From positions 1 through 64,000 of the forward strand of contig NZ_JAKCFB010000011.1 in NCBI RefSeq assembly GCF_024198235.1: a stretch of 64,000 nucleotides of DNA. The letters are read 5' to 3'. Position 1 is the stretch's first letter. Each line of letters opens with the position of its first letter. The notes under the pieces were generated by a model. It did no database searches. It was not told the DNA's origin and saw nothing but the letters and a program-made list of their open reading frames with translations. The stretch is from Myxococcus dinghuensis. GTDB taxonomy: Bacteria > Myxococcota > Myxococcia > Myxococcales > Myxococcaceae. A program made the translations under genes and the position numbers. This document shows positions 21,299 through 30,408 of the stretch, piece by piece.

Positions 21299-22039
21299 TC
21301 ACGAGAAAGGCTTGGCCGACAACGCCAGCCCCATCGACAACAGGAACAGCAAGAAGCACCGCCGGAAGGCGCTCGGGCTGATTCGCTCGCGGACCCTCTG
21401 CCCCAACCACATGCCCGCGAGCGCGGGCACGAGGGACAGGGACGACAGCCCCAGTTGCTCCAGACGGAACACCCCGTGCGCCAGCAGCCCCGACGCCAAC
21501 GCCACGGTGGAGACGGTGAACGACAGCCCCAGGGCCTGCACCAGCTCCTCCTTCTCCAGCCCCAGGGCCTGGAGATAGGGCACGGCCGGAATCACGAAGA
21601 CCCCCGTCGCCCCCGAGATGACGCCCGTGACGAGCCCCATCACCGGCGACAACCAGGCCTCGCTCCGCTCCGGAACCGAGAGGGCCGGGGAACACAGGGC
21701 CTGGACCGCATGGACGCTCAAGGCGATGCCCAGGGCCAGGCTCGACCAGGCGGGCTCGACGCTGACCAGCAACCGCGCGCCCAGGACCGTGCCCAGGACG
21801 ATGCCCAGCATCATGCCGCCCAGGCGACGCAGCAGCGGCACGACTGCCGGCCCCGCCACCAGTTGCCACACGTTGGTCACGAACGACGGAACCACCAACA
21901 TCCCCGCCGCGGCGGCCGGGGACAGCGTCATCCCCAACAGCCCCATGGCCACCGTGGGCAGTCCCATGCCCGTGACGCCCTTGACCACGCCCGCCAGCGT
22001 GAAGATCAGCGCGAACCGAACCAGTGAAGCCTCGTCCAT
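21299..22039 (-). CDS. TauE/SafE-family membrane transporter
   Basis: 246 residues; ATG chosen where the membrane protein begins (MDEASLVRFALIFTLAGVVKGVTGMGLP), as the longer frame upstream runs into the LysR control region. About eight membrane helices in two homologous halves, each opening with a Gly-rich motif (KGVTGMGLPTVAMGLLG; GVISGATGVFVIPAVPYL), the mark of TauE/SafE sulfite/organosulfonate exporters. Substrate is not shown. It is divergent from a LysR gene, the usual arrangement for a LysR-controlled transporter. Confidence 0.88.
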   Translation of the reverse strand: MDEASLVRFALIFTLAGVVKGVTGMGLPTVAMGLLGMTLSPAAAAGMLVVPSFVTNVWQLVAGPAVVPLLRRLGGMMLGIVLGTVLGARLLVSVEPAWSSLALGIALSVHAVQALCSPALSVPERSEAWLSPVMGLVTGVISGATGVFVIPAVPYLQALGLEKEELVQALGLSFTVSTVALASGLLAHGVFRLEQLGLSSLSLVPALAGMWLGQRVRERISPSAFRRCFLLFLLSMGLALSAKPFS

Positions 22040-22093
22040 GCGGTGAATAGGAGCCACCCTGGCCACCCGGCACAATGTGGTATTTCCCTCCCA

Positions 22094-22114
22094 GCCTTCG
22101 GATGAGCCGAAGGC
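22094..22114. promoter_or_regulatory. Perfect inverted repeat in the LysR/TauE intergenic region
   Basis: Arms GCCTTCGG and CCGAAGGC with a 5-base centre, 19 bases before the proposed LysR start. It lies in the 93-base gap between the divergent genes and is a plausible LysR recognition site; function inferred. Confidence 0.45.
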
Positions 22115-22132
22115 CCAGGGAACGGTGACGGC

Positions 22133-23059
22133 TTGCGGCTCGACCTCGCGGACCTCCAGCTCTTCCTGTGCATCGTGGACGCGGGAAGCATCACGCGGGG
22201 CGCCGTCCGGGCGAACCTGGCGTTGGCCTCGGCGAGCGAGCGTCTGCGCAACATCGAAGCGGATGCCGGCGTCCCGCTCCTCGAACGACGTCCTCGTGGG
22301 GTCGTCACGACGGAGGCCGGTGAAGCCCTGGCCCATCACGCGCGCCTGATTCTACGCCAGCAGACCCTGCTCAAGGACGAACTGCGGGACTTCGCCGCGG
22401 GCGCTCGGGGCACCCTCCACCTCTACGCCAACACCGCCGCGCTGACGGAGTTCCTGCCCTCCAAGCTCGCCCCCTGGCTGGCCAAGCACCCGCGACTGAA
22501 CGTCGAGCTGAAGGAGCGGACCAGCGCGGAGATCGTCAGGACCATCTCCGCCGGTCTCGCCGAGGCCGGAGTCGTGTCCGATGCCGTGGAACCCGACGGC
22601 CTGCGGCTCCACCCTGTCGCACGCAATCACCTGGTCCTGGTCGTTCCCACGGGCCATCGCCTCGCGAGGAGCAAGACGGTCCGCTTCGCCGACGTGCTGG
22701 GCGAGCCGTTCGTCGGGCTGTCCCCCGGCAACGCGCTTCAGGAGCACATCGAGGAACATGCCCGAAGCGCCGGCCGCGCCCCGAAGGTCCGCGTCCAGAT
22801 GAAGACCTTCGAGGGACTCTGCGAGCTGGTCTCGCACGGCATCGGCGTGGGCATCGTTCCGCAGGGCAGCGCCCGGCGCTTGCGCAGGCGCCATGCGTTC
22901 CAGACCGTGGGCTTGACGGACAGCTGGGCGCGGCGGCGACTGTGCCTGTGCTTCCGCGACTTCAACCACGTGTCAGCCGCCGTCCAGAGCCTGCTCCGAC
23001 ACCTGGCGGCGGGAACCCTTGGACCGGCGGGACAGGTCGCGGAGAAGACTCGGGAATGA
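22133..23059 (+). CDS. LysR-type transcriptional regulator
   Basis: 308 residues from a TTG start; no ATG fits before the conserved N-terminus LDLADLQLFLCIVDAGSITRGAVRANLALASASERLR, which is the LysR helix-turn-helix (~residues 3-62). The rest is a periplasmic-binding-like effector domain (LHLYANTAALTEFLPSKLAPWL, GLCELVSHGIGVGIVPQG). It probably regulates the divergent TauE/SafE gene and itself in response to a small sulfur or organic ligand. The effector is unknown. Confidence 0.9.
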   Translation: MRLDLADLQLFLCIVDAGSITRGAVRANLALASASERLRNIEADAGVPLLERRPRGVVTTEAGEALAHHARLILRQQTLLKDELRDFAAGARGTLHLYANTAALTEFLPSKLAPWLAKHPRLNVELKERTSAEIVRTISAGLAEAGVVSDAVEPDGLRLHPVARNHLVLVVPTGHRLARSKTVRFADVLGEPFVGLSPGNALQEHIEEHARSAGRAPKVRVQMKTFEGLCELVSHGIGVGIVPQGSARRLRRRHAFQTVGLTDSWARRRLCLCFRDFNHVSAAVQSLLRHLAAGTLGPAGQVAEKTRE

Positions 23060-23161
23060 GCGACTTCACGCCCCCCGCGTCCCGGTCCAGCGCCTGGAGC
23101 CCTTCGAGCGCCGTCGTGACCTGGATGTGTTCGGGGGAGAGGGCGGCAGCCCGTCCCAGCA

Positions 23162-23806
23162 TCAGAGCGCTGACGTCACCTGCCTCTGGCCAGGCGTCGC
23201 CGATGTCCATGCCGGCATCCTCACGAAGCCCGGCAACGCCTCGGCGCGCGTCAGCCACGCCGCGATGCCGGGCGACTCCGAGAGCGGCAACCCGGCCTGG
23301 TCCGCCAGACGAACCAACGGATAGCAGGCCACGTCCGCCAGCGTAGGGCGCCCCGACTCCAACCATCGTTCCCCCGTCAGTCGCTGCTCCAGCACCCGCA
23401 GCGCCGCGCGGGCCCGAGCCTGCGCGCCGACGAGGTCACATGCCACACCGAAGGCCAGGTGGTTGCGCGCGAGCCCGAGGCCGTTGTGCAACTCATTGGC
23501 ATCCATGAATAGCCACTGAAGTACCCGCGCCTCCGCCGCCGGCTCCCTCGGCAGCCAGACGTCGGCGCGGTCGTAGGTCCGGGCCAGGTAGTGGACGATG
23601 GCGTGGCTGTCCCTCAGCACGACCTCCCCGTCGACCAGCACTGGCACCTGCCCGAGCGGATTGAGCGCCAGGAACTCGGGGTGGCGGTGCTCGCCGATCA
23701 TCAGGTTCACCTTCTGCTCGCGGTAGTCGAGCCCCAGCAAGGAGAGGAACAGGCGCACACGGTGCGTATTGCCGGACAAGGGAAAGCCGTAAAGGATGCG
23801 CGTCAT
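23162..23806 (-). CDS. Glutathione S-transferase family protein
   Basis: 214 residues; the ATG chosen starts the thioredoxin fold (MTRILYGFPLSGNTHRVRLFL). N-terminal domain carries the cis-Pro NPLGQVPVLVDG and the glutathione-binding DSHAIVHYLA; the helical C-terminal domain follows (~residues 90-205) with LTLADVACYP-type motif (PTLADVACYPLVRLAD). A Ser in the SGN motif could activate glutathione, so a detoxifying transferase is likely. It is divergent from an XRE regulator, 151 bases apart. Confidence 0.9.
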   Translation of the reverse strand: MTRILYGFPLSGNTHRVRLFLSLLGLDYREQKVNLMIGEHRHPEFLALNPLGQVPVLVDGEVVLRDSHAIVHYLARTYDRADVWLPREPAAEARVLQWLFMDANELHNGLGLARNHLAFGVACDLVGAQARARAALRVLEQRLTGERWLESGRPTLADVACYPLVRLADQAGLPLSESPGIAAWLTRAEALPGFVRMPAWTSATPGQRQVTSAL

Positions 23807-23957
23807 GAGGCCTCTGGGTTCGGTTCGGATGGTCACGACCGTCGCGAAACGCCGTCGACGTCGGGCACTGTGGCGGCGGCGCGAGGACGCGGCAACCACC
23901 TCGAAGGTAGTTGCGGGCATCCCCCTCTCAGCCCACGCGGACACGGCGAGGTGACAC

Positions 23958-24818
23958 GTGGCACCGACTCCGCCAGCGCTGTCCGGGCCAGGCCCCGGAG
24001 CGGCCTTCGCCACGCAACTCAAGCACTGGCGTCATGCGCGCAAGCTCTCCCAGTTGGAGCTCTCTCTCCGGGCGCACGTCTCACAGAAACACGTCAGCTT
24101 CCTCGAGGTGGGGAGGACCCACCCGAGCCGCGACATGGTCCTGCTGCTGGCGCACGTCCTCGACCTTTCGCCGCACGAGCGCAACGTGTTCCTGGAGACG
24201 GCCGGCTTCACCGGGACCTTCACCCAGAGCACCCGGGACGACGCATCGATGCGGCCGGTGGTCGAGGCCCTCGACGTCATGCTCTCCCACCTCGACCCGA
24301 ACCCCGCGTTCGTCGTCGACGGCACCTGGGACATCGTCCGCCTCAACACGGGCATGCGACGGCTCACGGCGGCGCTGGCCTTCGACCCCGCGCCCCTCCA
24401 GCGCGTGGTGGGCGAGTCGCGGGCCCGGAACATGATGCGCCAGCTCTTCCACCCCGCGGGCCTGCGTGAGCGCATGGTGAACTGGACGGAGGTCGCCCCG
24501 CGGATGCTCGCGCACCTGCGCCGCCAACTCCAGAGCCGGCCGAGCGAGGCGCTCGCGAACCTCTACACCGAGCTGCTGGGATATCCCGACGTGGCGGACC
24601 TACCGCTCCCTCCGCCCGACGCCATCGCGCTGCCCCTCGTCACGCCCATCGAGTACGCCCACGGGGCATTTCGGATCCGCCTGCTGTCGATGTGCTCGAC
24701 CTTCGGCAACCCGCAGGACATCACCACCGACCCGCTGAGAATCGAGTCCTTCTTCCCCGCGGACGAGGAAGCACGTCAGCACCTGCACGCGCTCCAGACA
24801 TCGGAGAGGAAGCGGTAG
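23958..24818 (+). CDS. XRE-family regulator with MmyB-like domain
   Basis: 286 residues from a GTG start preceded by GAGGTG. Residues ~15-75 are an XRE helix-turn-helix (LKHWRHARKLSQLELSLRAHVSQKHVSFLE). The C-terminal ~170 residues match the MmyB-like ligand-binding domain found in many such regulators (NPAFVVDGTWDIVRLNTGMRRL; ERMVNWTEVAPRMLAHLR; MCSTFGNPQDITTDPLRIESFFPAD), thought to bind a small hydrophobic molecule. It likely represses the divergent glutathione transferase gene. Confidence 0.88.
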   Translation: MAPTPPALSGPGPGAAFATQLKHWRHARKLSQLELSLRAHVSQKHVSFLEVGRTHPSRDMVLLLAHVLDLSPHERNVFLETAGFTGTFTQSTRDDASMRPVVEALDVMLSHLDPNPAFVVDGTWDIVRLNTGMRRLTAALAFDPAPLQRVVGESRARNMMRQLFHPAGLRERMVNWTEVAPRMLAHLRRQLQSRPSEALANLYTELLGYPDVADLPLPPPDAIALPLVTPIEYAHGAFRIRLLSMCSTFGNPQDITTDPLRIESFFPADEEARQHLHALQTSERKR

Positions 24819-24834
24819 CCGTGGTTCACCCCTG

Positions 24835-25089
24835 CTACCAATAGAAGTCCCCCACGCACATGAAGAGGTGGATATAGGGCTCCGTGACGGTGTCGAGGTT
24901 GTCGTAGCGGAATCCCGTGAGGGATTCACAGACATCGACGGGGATGCCGAACCCGCCGGCGTGGGGACTGTCGGAGGGTTGAGCGGCGAGTCGCTTCTGG
25001 CGGATGGCCGCGAAGGCCTCCGGCGGGGTGCCACTGACCTGGAGCTCCCCCGGCCCCTCCTTGGGGGCACTGCCCTGAGGGACCAGCAC
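24835..25089 (-). CDS. Small hypothetical protein
   Basis: 84 residues from a GTG, five bases after the STAS-like gene on the same strand. The C-terminal half (FGIPVDVCESLTGFRYDN, then EPYIHLFMCVGDFYW) has two Cys and many aromatic residues and looks like real protein; the N-terminal half is low complexity. No ribosome site is obvious, so it may be a translationally coupled tail gene or a remnant of a longer gene. No family recognised. Confidence 0.4.
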   Translation of the reverse strand: MLVPQGSAPKEGPGELQVSGTPPEAFAAIRQKRLAAQPSDSPHAGGFGIPVDVCESLTGFRYDNLDTVTEPYIHLFMCVGDFYW

Positions 25090-25094
25090 CCGGC

Positions 25095-25508
25095 TCAGGG
25101 CGCGGCCCGCGCCTTCACCCGCTTGCGCTCGATGAGCTCGCGCGCCGCCCTCTCGCTCGACACGAACTCGACGTCACCCTTCAAGCGGCCCGTGTAGTAG
25201 AGGCCGAACGCGACGACCTTGGCGCTCGCCATCTGGAGGCGATTGGTCCCGACGTAGATGACGCCTCGCAGCCAGTCCGGGTTGGACAGCTCGCTGAAGT
25301 GCTCCCGCGCCGGCTTGTCGATGGTGGACCCGTCGATGTCCAGGACCACGAACAGCGGCCCCTGCGTCGCCACCACCTCCTGCACGATGGCCAGCAACTG
25401 CTTCGCGTCCTCCAGCCCCGTGGAGCCGCTGAAGTCCACGAACAAGAGATCGGGTTCCTCGAAGTGCGCCCGATGTGTTCCGAAGACCCATTCACGTCGA
25501 ATCGTCAT
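25095..25508 (-). CDS. STAS/SpoIIAA-like domain protein
   Basis: 137 residues. The sequence alternates beta strands and helices: LLFVDFSGSTGLEDAKQLLAIV, PLFVVLDIDGSTIDKPAREHFSEL, VIYVGTNRLQMASAKVVAFG. This resembles STAS-like/SpoIIAA-type proteins common in myxobacteria, small cytoplasmic proteins that may act as regulators or lipid-binding units. The Ser/Thr after the second strand could be a phosphorylation site as in anti-sigma antagonists; that is inference. The longer upstream reading frame is unlikely to be coding. Confidence 0.7.
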   Translation of the reverse strand: MTIRREWVFGTHRAHFEEPDLLFVDFSGSTGLEDAKQLLAIVQEVVATQGPLFVVLDIDGSTIDKPAREHFSELSNPDWLRGVIYVGTNRLQMASAKVVAFGLYYTGRLKGDVEFVSSERAARELIERKRVKARAAP

Positions 25509-25636
25509 GGGAGGCCCCCACCTGGAACTCGAAGAAGCAGCACCAGGATAATGAATGGAGACAAAGCCTCCAATGACCCCAGGGTGTGGGGCACCTGACA
25601 CCGTGCCCCACACGACCTCGCGTGAGCCGGACGCGC

Positions 25637-27730
25637 TCAGTCGATCTGCAACCGATAGGGACCGTAACTGAAGCCGCGAGTGGGGTCGATTTTGACCATG
25701 ATGTGGTGGCTGCCCGAAAGCAGGGGCGTGAAATCTCCCAGGGGGGTCACCGGAACGGGTTGCCCGAGCGGGTCCACCACCTGGACACTCACATTCGACA
25801 AGCCAGAAGCCGTGACACGCCATGCTTGTCCCGCCACCAGCTCCGCCGAGAAGACGTCCACATCGAAGGACGATTCCAGCGAGGCATTGAGGGTCTGGGG
25901 CAAGGTGATGGCAGTGGCATGCGCCACATCATCCCCGTGGTCATCCACACCAACCCACTCCAACCGGAACTGGTAGGAACTGCCCGCAGTGACGGTGATG
26001 TAGATGGGGCCCGTGGCGACAGGGTCGAAGAGGAGTCTCGGCGGCCCACCAAGCTCAAGCCTTCGGACGGGGCCGACTGGTGACTCCAAGAGGGGACCCG
26101 ACGAGGCGCCGTACAACATATAGAGATTCTGCTCCAGGGCGTAGAAGACGAAGACGTCCTTGTCCTCGTCTTTGTGCCGCCAGCCAGAAACGGTCTGCCC
26201 AGGCACCAGGACCGTCGCCCCCTCGTACGTGTCGGCATGGTCGTCGGGTCCCCTGTCGAGGGCTTCGATGATGAACGTCTTCGGCCGACGGGTCGCCGTG
26301 CCGTGGAACATCACCTCGAGGGTGTACTGCGCGTCCTCGGTCGCCTCATGGGCCAGGTTTCCGATGCCCGATGATTGGAGCAGTTGGCCCTGCGCGTTCT
26401 TGAGCTGGAGATAGGGAGCTCCGGGCGTGCCGCTCTTGGGCAGGAACTGGTAGATGCGACCGGCCTGCACGGGGAAGGAGAAGACGTCCACATCCGCGCG
26501 CGTCTCCAGGTGGGCGGAGAACTCCGTGGAGAGAGAGACCTCCGTCGCCGTCGCGGCCGAATCCCCGTGGTCATCGAAACCCAGATCCTCGAAGGCACAG
26601 GTATAGGGGCCATCGTGGAGACCGTCATACACATCGACGGAGTAGACTCCAGCGGAGGGTGCCTCGACGGAGACGTGCGTACGGTCGCCCACGACGGAGT
26701 ACGAGTACTCCACCACCTGGCCCGCACCGTCGCGCAGGAGCAACGAGGGCCCCAGCTGACGGCCCGGCAGCACATCACAAACGAAGCGGTAGACATGGTC
26801 CTGAACCGCGACGAAGGTGAAGACATCCCGGTCTGAGCCACCCGACAGCTTGCCGGTAAATGGCGCGGAGGAGGGCGACAACGGCGTGGCATCCTCGACG
26901 GAGTCTCCGTGGTCATCCGTCTCGATGAAATCGAGGTGGAGGGTATAGGCCCCCTGGATGGCCACGACCCCTGGCATGAGCGTGCTGACCTCCACGACAT
27001 AGTCGCCCGTTCGCGTGGCGTTGAAAATGGCCCCCGGAGCGACATCCCCCGTGGCAGTGCCGTTCGGGGTCACGACATTCACCCGGCAGGGAGTGACGAC
27101 CGTCGATTCGCAACGCACGCGGTAGAAGGAGCCCCGGGACAGGGGCAGGAGGAAGACATCACGGTCGCTCGGGAACTCGAGCGTACCCGAGGCCACGGTC
27201 GTCGGTGACCAGGGCGTCGCCGTGGACGCCCGATCCCCATGATCATCCGTGCCGAGGTCGACGACCTGACAGGAATAGGGCCCCATCATTTCATGGTTCG
27301 GTGATGCCACGCTGACGTAGGCGGTCTCCTGGGCCTCGACCTTGAAGTACACCCCCATCCCAGGAGGGTTCCAGACATCCACCCGGACCTTCCTCATCTT
27401 CTGCGCGTCGTAGTACTGGATCATCCAGCCCACGAGCGGCGCGGGGAACGTGCACTGGAAGCGGTAGTAGTGCCGGGGTTCCGCGGTGAAGGAGAAGACA
27501 TCCTCATCGAAACCGAAGTCCAAGGCTCCCGTGATGGGCCCAGCCAGGGGAGAGATTGGAGTGGCCGTATCGGGGGTATTCCCATGGTCATCCAAGAGCA
27601 GTGGTAAGTGATGAGAGGGGTTTCCAGATGGACTGGAGAGGAATCCCACCCCGAGCGGCTCGTCCGCGCTACTGCCACAAGCACCGAGCAGCAAGACACC
27701 CAGACAGGAAAACACGCATCGCATTGACAT
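25637..27730 (-). CDS. Lipoprotein with six DDHG repeats (PPC-like)
   Basis: 697 residues; GGAGG before the ATG. Lipobox Leu-Leu-Gly-Ala-Cys. The mature chain is six ~105-residue repeats, each opening with an Asp-Asp-His-Gly/Ala-(Asn/Asp) motif followed by an Ala-Thr segment (DDHGNTPDTATPISP, DDHGDRASTATPWSP, and so on) and a DVFSF- or DVFVF-type strand. These match bacterial pre-peptidase C-terminal-like beta sandwiches, binding or secretion modules usually attached to a protease. No peptidase domain is present here. It may be a surface adhesin or scaffold. The gene is divergent from an outer-membrane-like protein gene. Confidence 0.8.
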   Translation of the reverse strand: MSMRCVFSCLGVLLLGACGSSADEPLGVGFLSSPSGNPSHHLPLLLDDHGNTPDTATPISPLAGPITGALDFGFDEDVFSFTAEPRHYYRFQCTFPAPLVGWMIQYYDAQKMRKVRVDVWNPPGMGVYFKVEAQETAYVSVASPNHEMMGPYSCQVVDLGTDDHGDRASTATPWSPTTVASGTLEFPSDRDVFLLPLSRGSFYRVRCESTVVTPCRVNVVTPNGTATGDVAPGAIFNATRTGDYVVEVSTLMPGVVAIQGAYTLHLDFIETDDHGDSVEDATPLSPSSAPFTGKLSGGSDRDVFTFVAVQDHVYRFVCDVLPGRQLGPSLLLRDGAGQVVEYSYSVVGDRTHVSVEAPSAGVYSVDVYDGLHDGPYTCAFEDLGFDDHGDSAATATEVSLSTEFSAHLETRADVDVFSFPVQAGRIYQFLPKSGTPGAPYLQLKNAQGQLLQSSGIGNLAHEATEDAQYTLEVMFHGTATRRPKTFIIEALDRGPDDHADTYEGATVLVPGQTVSGWRHKDEDKDVFVFYALEQNLYMLYGASSGPLLESPVGPVRRLELGGPPRLLFDPVATGPIYITVTAGSSYQFRLEWVGVDDHGDDVAHATAITLPQTLNASLESSFDVDVFSAELVAGQAWRVTASGLSNVSVQVVDPLGQPVPVTPLGDFTPLLSGSHHIMVKIDPTRGFSYGPYRLQID

Positions 27731-27924
27731 GAGGCACCTCCACGGGTCATCCAACCTCGTCACGGACTGAGCACAGACCCATGACAATGACTGCGTCGTA
27801 AGTCGGGTGGATTCCTGACATCCTGGCCATCCATCTGGTTCCGCCACACAATGCGCTACCGCTCAGAGGAAATCTTCCAGGCCTCCAGCCTTGGATCGAA
27901 AATGGGAGCGAATGGGATCCACGG

Positions 27925-27963
27925 GTCAACCTTCGGTTGACACCTTGGAAGCCACCGTATTAA
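27925..27963 (+). promoter_or_regulatory. Inverted repeat over a TTGACA promoter element
   Basis: Perfect arms GTCAAC and GTTGAC around CTTCG, with the right arm overlapping TTGACA (27937-27942). A TATTAA follows at 27958-27963 after 15 bases (short spacing). It ends 15 bases before the ATG at 27978. Likely promoter with an operator-like palindrome on its -35 element. Confidence 0.4.
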
Positions 27964-27977
27964 CCGCAAGATCGCTC

Positions 27978-28682
27978 ATGCAAACACTCTCACGTCCCAC
28001 CCTGCGGGCGCTGGCCCTGCTTTCCCTGCTCATGTCCCCGACGGCCTTCGCGGAGGAGCGGGACGAGCTGAGTCAGGCCTCGGAGAACGACTCCGTGTTC
28101 CCGCGCTGGATTGCCCTCTCCGTGCGCGGGGGCTACCTCATGCCGGGCGGGATGATGGAGGACGACGCCGTCTCCCCCGTCTACCTGTACGAGGTCTACA
28201 AGGGGCTCTTCGCCGCCATCCTCGAGCCCACCTTCCGGATCGGCTCGCACGTCGAGGTCGGCCCCTGGCTCCAGGTCTCCTACGCGCAGATGCGGGTCCA
28301 ATGCTCCCGTGACGAGGTCTGTCCCGGCCGCAACCGGCGCTTCGGCCTCCAGGCGAACGTCCACTGGAACGCCCAGGGCCCGTACTCCCCCTGGTTGGGG
28401 CTGGCGGTCGGCCATGACCGGTCGTCGTTCTCACTGCCCGACGTGGAGGCCACCTACTCCGGACTGGACTTCACCTTCCAAGCCGGGTTCGACAAGAACC
28501 TCGCCGGCCCCTTCTGGGCCGGGCTCTTCATCAGTGGAACGGGCGGCCAGTACGACACGCTGAAGGTGGACTCTGGCACCGAGTCGGCGCAGGGCGGCGT
28601 CCGCGGACGCGCCATCCACCTGTGGATCGGCTTCGGCTTCCGCCTGCGGCTGGCCGCGCCCATCCCCGCGCACCAGAGTTGA
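27978..28682 (+). CDS. Outer-membrane beta-barrel-like protein
   Basis: 234 residues from the ATG that opens a clean signal peptide (LALLSLLMSPTAFAEE). The mature part reads as an eight- to ten-stranded barrel: WIALSVRGGYLMPGG, AILEPTFRIGSHVEVGPWLQVSYAQM, RFGLQANVHWN, YSPWLGLAVGHDRSSF, GLDFTFQAGFDKN, IHLWIGFGFRLRLA. Two Cys (~110-117) may form a loop disulfide. It is a small outer-membrane protein of unknown role. Confidence 0.72.
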   Translation: MQTLSRPTLRALALLSLLMSPTAFAEERDELSQASENDSVFPRWIALSVRGGYLMPGGMMEDDAVSPVYLYEVYKGLFAAILEPTFRIGSHVEVGPWLQVSYAQMRVQCSRDEVCPGRNRRFGLQANVHWNAQGPYSPWLGLAVGHDRSSFSLPDVEATYSGLDFTFQAGFDKNLAGPFWAGLFISGTGGQYDTLKVDSGTESAQGGVRGRAIHLWIGFGFRLRLAAPIPAHQS

Positions 28683-28808
28683 TGGCCCAGGACCGCTCGG
28701 CCGTACGGGTCCGACCCGACGTCCCGTGAAATCGCCACCGGATTGCAATCGCCCGCGCCTGCTTCGTAGAGAGGAGGAGTCCGAGTGGGGGAGTGACGGG
28801 AGCGCGGA

Positions 28809-30404
28809 ATGCGTCGAGCGGTCGTCGTGATGTTCAGTGCCTGTCTGCTGCTGTGCATGAGCCTCCCCGCGGAGGCGAAGGAAGCGCCCCCCGCCCCCAG
28901 GCCGCTGTGGGGGGACCTGGCCCCCGGGCCCCACGCGGTCGGCTACCAGGTGCTCTACCGGTTCGACACGAGCCGCACCTGGGCTACGACCCGCCCCTAC
29001 GGCAAGAGCTTCACCGCCGACCCCAGTGGCCGGCCCATGCGCATCAGCGTCTGGTATCCCGCCGCCGCCCGCGCCACGGGACGGAAGCTGCGCTTCGAGG
29101 ACTACTTCCGTGGGGGCTCCGCGCCCAAGGGCTTCCCGGACGTCGAGACGCTCCTCGCCGAACGGGATGGAGCCTCCCACCAGCGCGGCTTCCGTGACGC
29201 CTACGCGGCCCTGGCCGCCACGCCCACGGCCGCCATCGCCAACGCCCCCGCCGCCCCCGGCCACTTCCCCCTCGTCCTCACCACGGGAGGCCAGGGCGCC
29301 CTGCTCACGACGAACGCCACGCTGGCCGAGTACCTCGCCAGTCACGGCTACGTCGTCGCCACGGTCTTCACGCTCGGGCCGAGCAGCGACGAGCCCTCGC
29401 TGGGACTCACCCCCGCCGAGGTGGCCATCACCGTGCGGGACTACGAGTTCACCTGGTCCGTGGTCAGGGCCCTGCCCAACGTGGACCCGTCGCGTCTGGC
29501 CATGGTGGGCCACAGCATGGGCGGCAGCGCGGCGGTCCTCTTCGCGATGCAGAACGCCAACGTCGCCGCCGTGGTCGGCCTGGACGGCACCTACGGCTTC
29601 CCCCATCCCCCCGCCGACCCCGGCATCCTCTCCGTCACCGAGGGCTACCACCACGCGCCCCGGAAGATGCGCGCCGCCATCCTCGACCTGCGCCGCAAGC
29701 AGCCGTGGATCGACCTGTCCGCGGTCCGCTCGTACCACCACTCGGACCGCTACCTCGTGACGCTCAGCCAGATGTTCCACTCCAGCTTCACCGAGGGCTC
29801 GCTCCACCAGCGCTTCTCCGGCGAGTTCCCGGCGAATCCGGAGGGGACGACGCCTCGCTCCAGCGGGGAGGGCTTCACCTGGACGTGCGCCCTCATCGAG
29901 GCGTTCCTCGACCTCCAGCTCAACGCGGACGCCAGCGGCCTCACCCGGATGAAGGCGGTCGTCGAAGGGAACCCGCGGGCCACGTTCGCGTACGAGCCCG
30001 CCCGCGCCGCCCGGCCGCCGCCCTCCGTCGTCCTCGAGCAGGTGGAGGCACGCGGCCTGGACGCGGTCATCGCCTCCGTCGAACAGCTCCGGCGCGAGCT
30101 CCCCGACGAGCCCGTCGTCGAGGAGGCCGTCTTCGTCGCGCTCGGCTACTCGTTGCTCGGCCAGGGCAAGGCCGACCGCGCCATCCTCGCCTTCCAGCTC
30201 GCCATGTACTTCCATCCGACCTCGGCGAACGCCGCCGACAGCCTGGGAGATGGCTACTCCGCCGCGGGCAGGAAGGACGACGCCCGAAAGGCCTTCGAGC
30301 GCGCCATCCAGCTCGTCCCCACCGACCCCGCGCTCGGCAGCGCGGAGGCGAAGTCCGGGCTCCTCGAGGAGAGCACCCGGAAGCTGAAGGCGCTGACGCC
30401 CTGA
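28809..30404 (+). CDS. Secreted alpha/beta hydrolase with TPR tail
   Basis: 531 residues; signal peptide ending Ala-Glu-Ala-Lys (~residue 24). Residues ~30-390 are a platelet-activating-factor-acetylhydrolase/dienelactone-hydrolase-like fold: MRISVWYPAA, FPLVLTTGGQG (oxyanion strand), LASHGYVVATVF, nucleophile elbow GHSMGG with Ser236, and VGLDGTYG. Residues ~420-520 hold two to three TPR-like helix pairs (VVEEAVFVALGYSLLGQGKADRAILAFQLAMYF in part; NAADSLGDGYSAAGRKDDARKAFERAIQL in part). It is a periplasmic or secreted esterase/lipase-type enzyme; the TPR tail suggests a protein partner. Confidence 0.82.
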   Translation: MRRAVVVMFSACLLLCMSLPAEAKEAPPAPRPLWGDLAPGPHAVGYQVLYRFDTSRTWATTRPYGKSFTADPSGRPMRISVWYPAAARATGRKLRFEDYFRGGSAPKGFPDVETLLAERDGASHQRGFRDAYAALAATPTAAIANAPAAPGHFPLVLTTGGQGALLTTNATLAEYLASHGYVVATVFTLGPSSDEPSLGLTPAEVAITVRDYEFTWSVVRALPNVDPSRLAMVGHSMGGSAAVLFAMQNANVAAVVGLDGTYGFPHPPADPGILSVTEGYHHAPRKMRAAILDLRRKQPWIDLSAVRSYHHSDRYLVTLSQMFHSSFTEGSLHQRFSGEFPANPEGTTPRSSGEGFTWTCALIEAFLDLQLNADASGLTRMKAVVEGNPRATFAYEPARAARPPPSVVLEQVEARGLDAVIASVEQLRRELPDEPVVEEAVFVALGYSLLGQGKADRAILAFQLAMYFHPTSANAADSLGDGYSAAGRKDDARKAFERAIQLVPTDPALGSAEAKSGLLEESTRKLKALTP

Positions 30405-30408
30405 GCCC

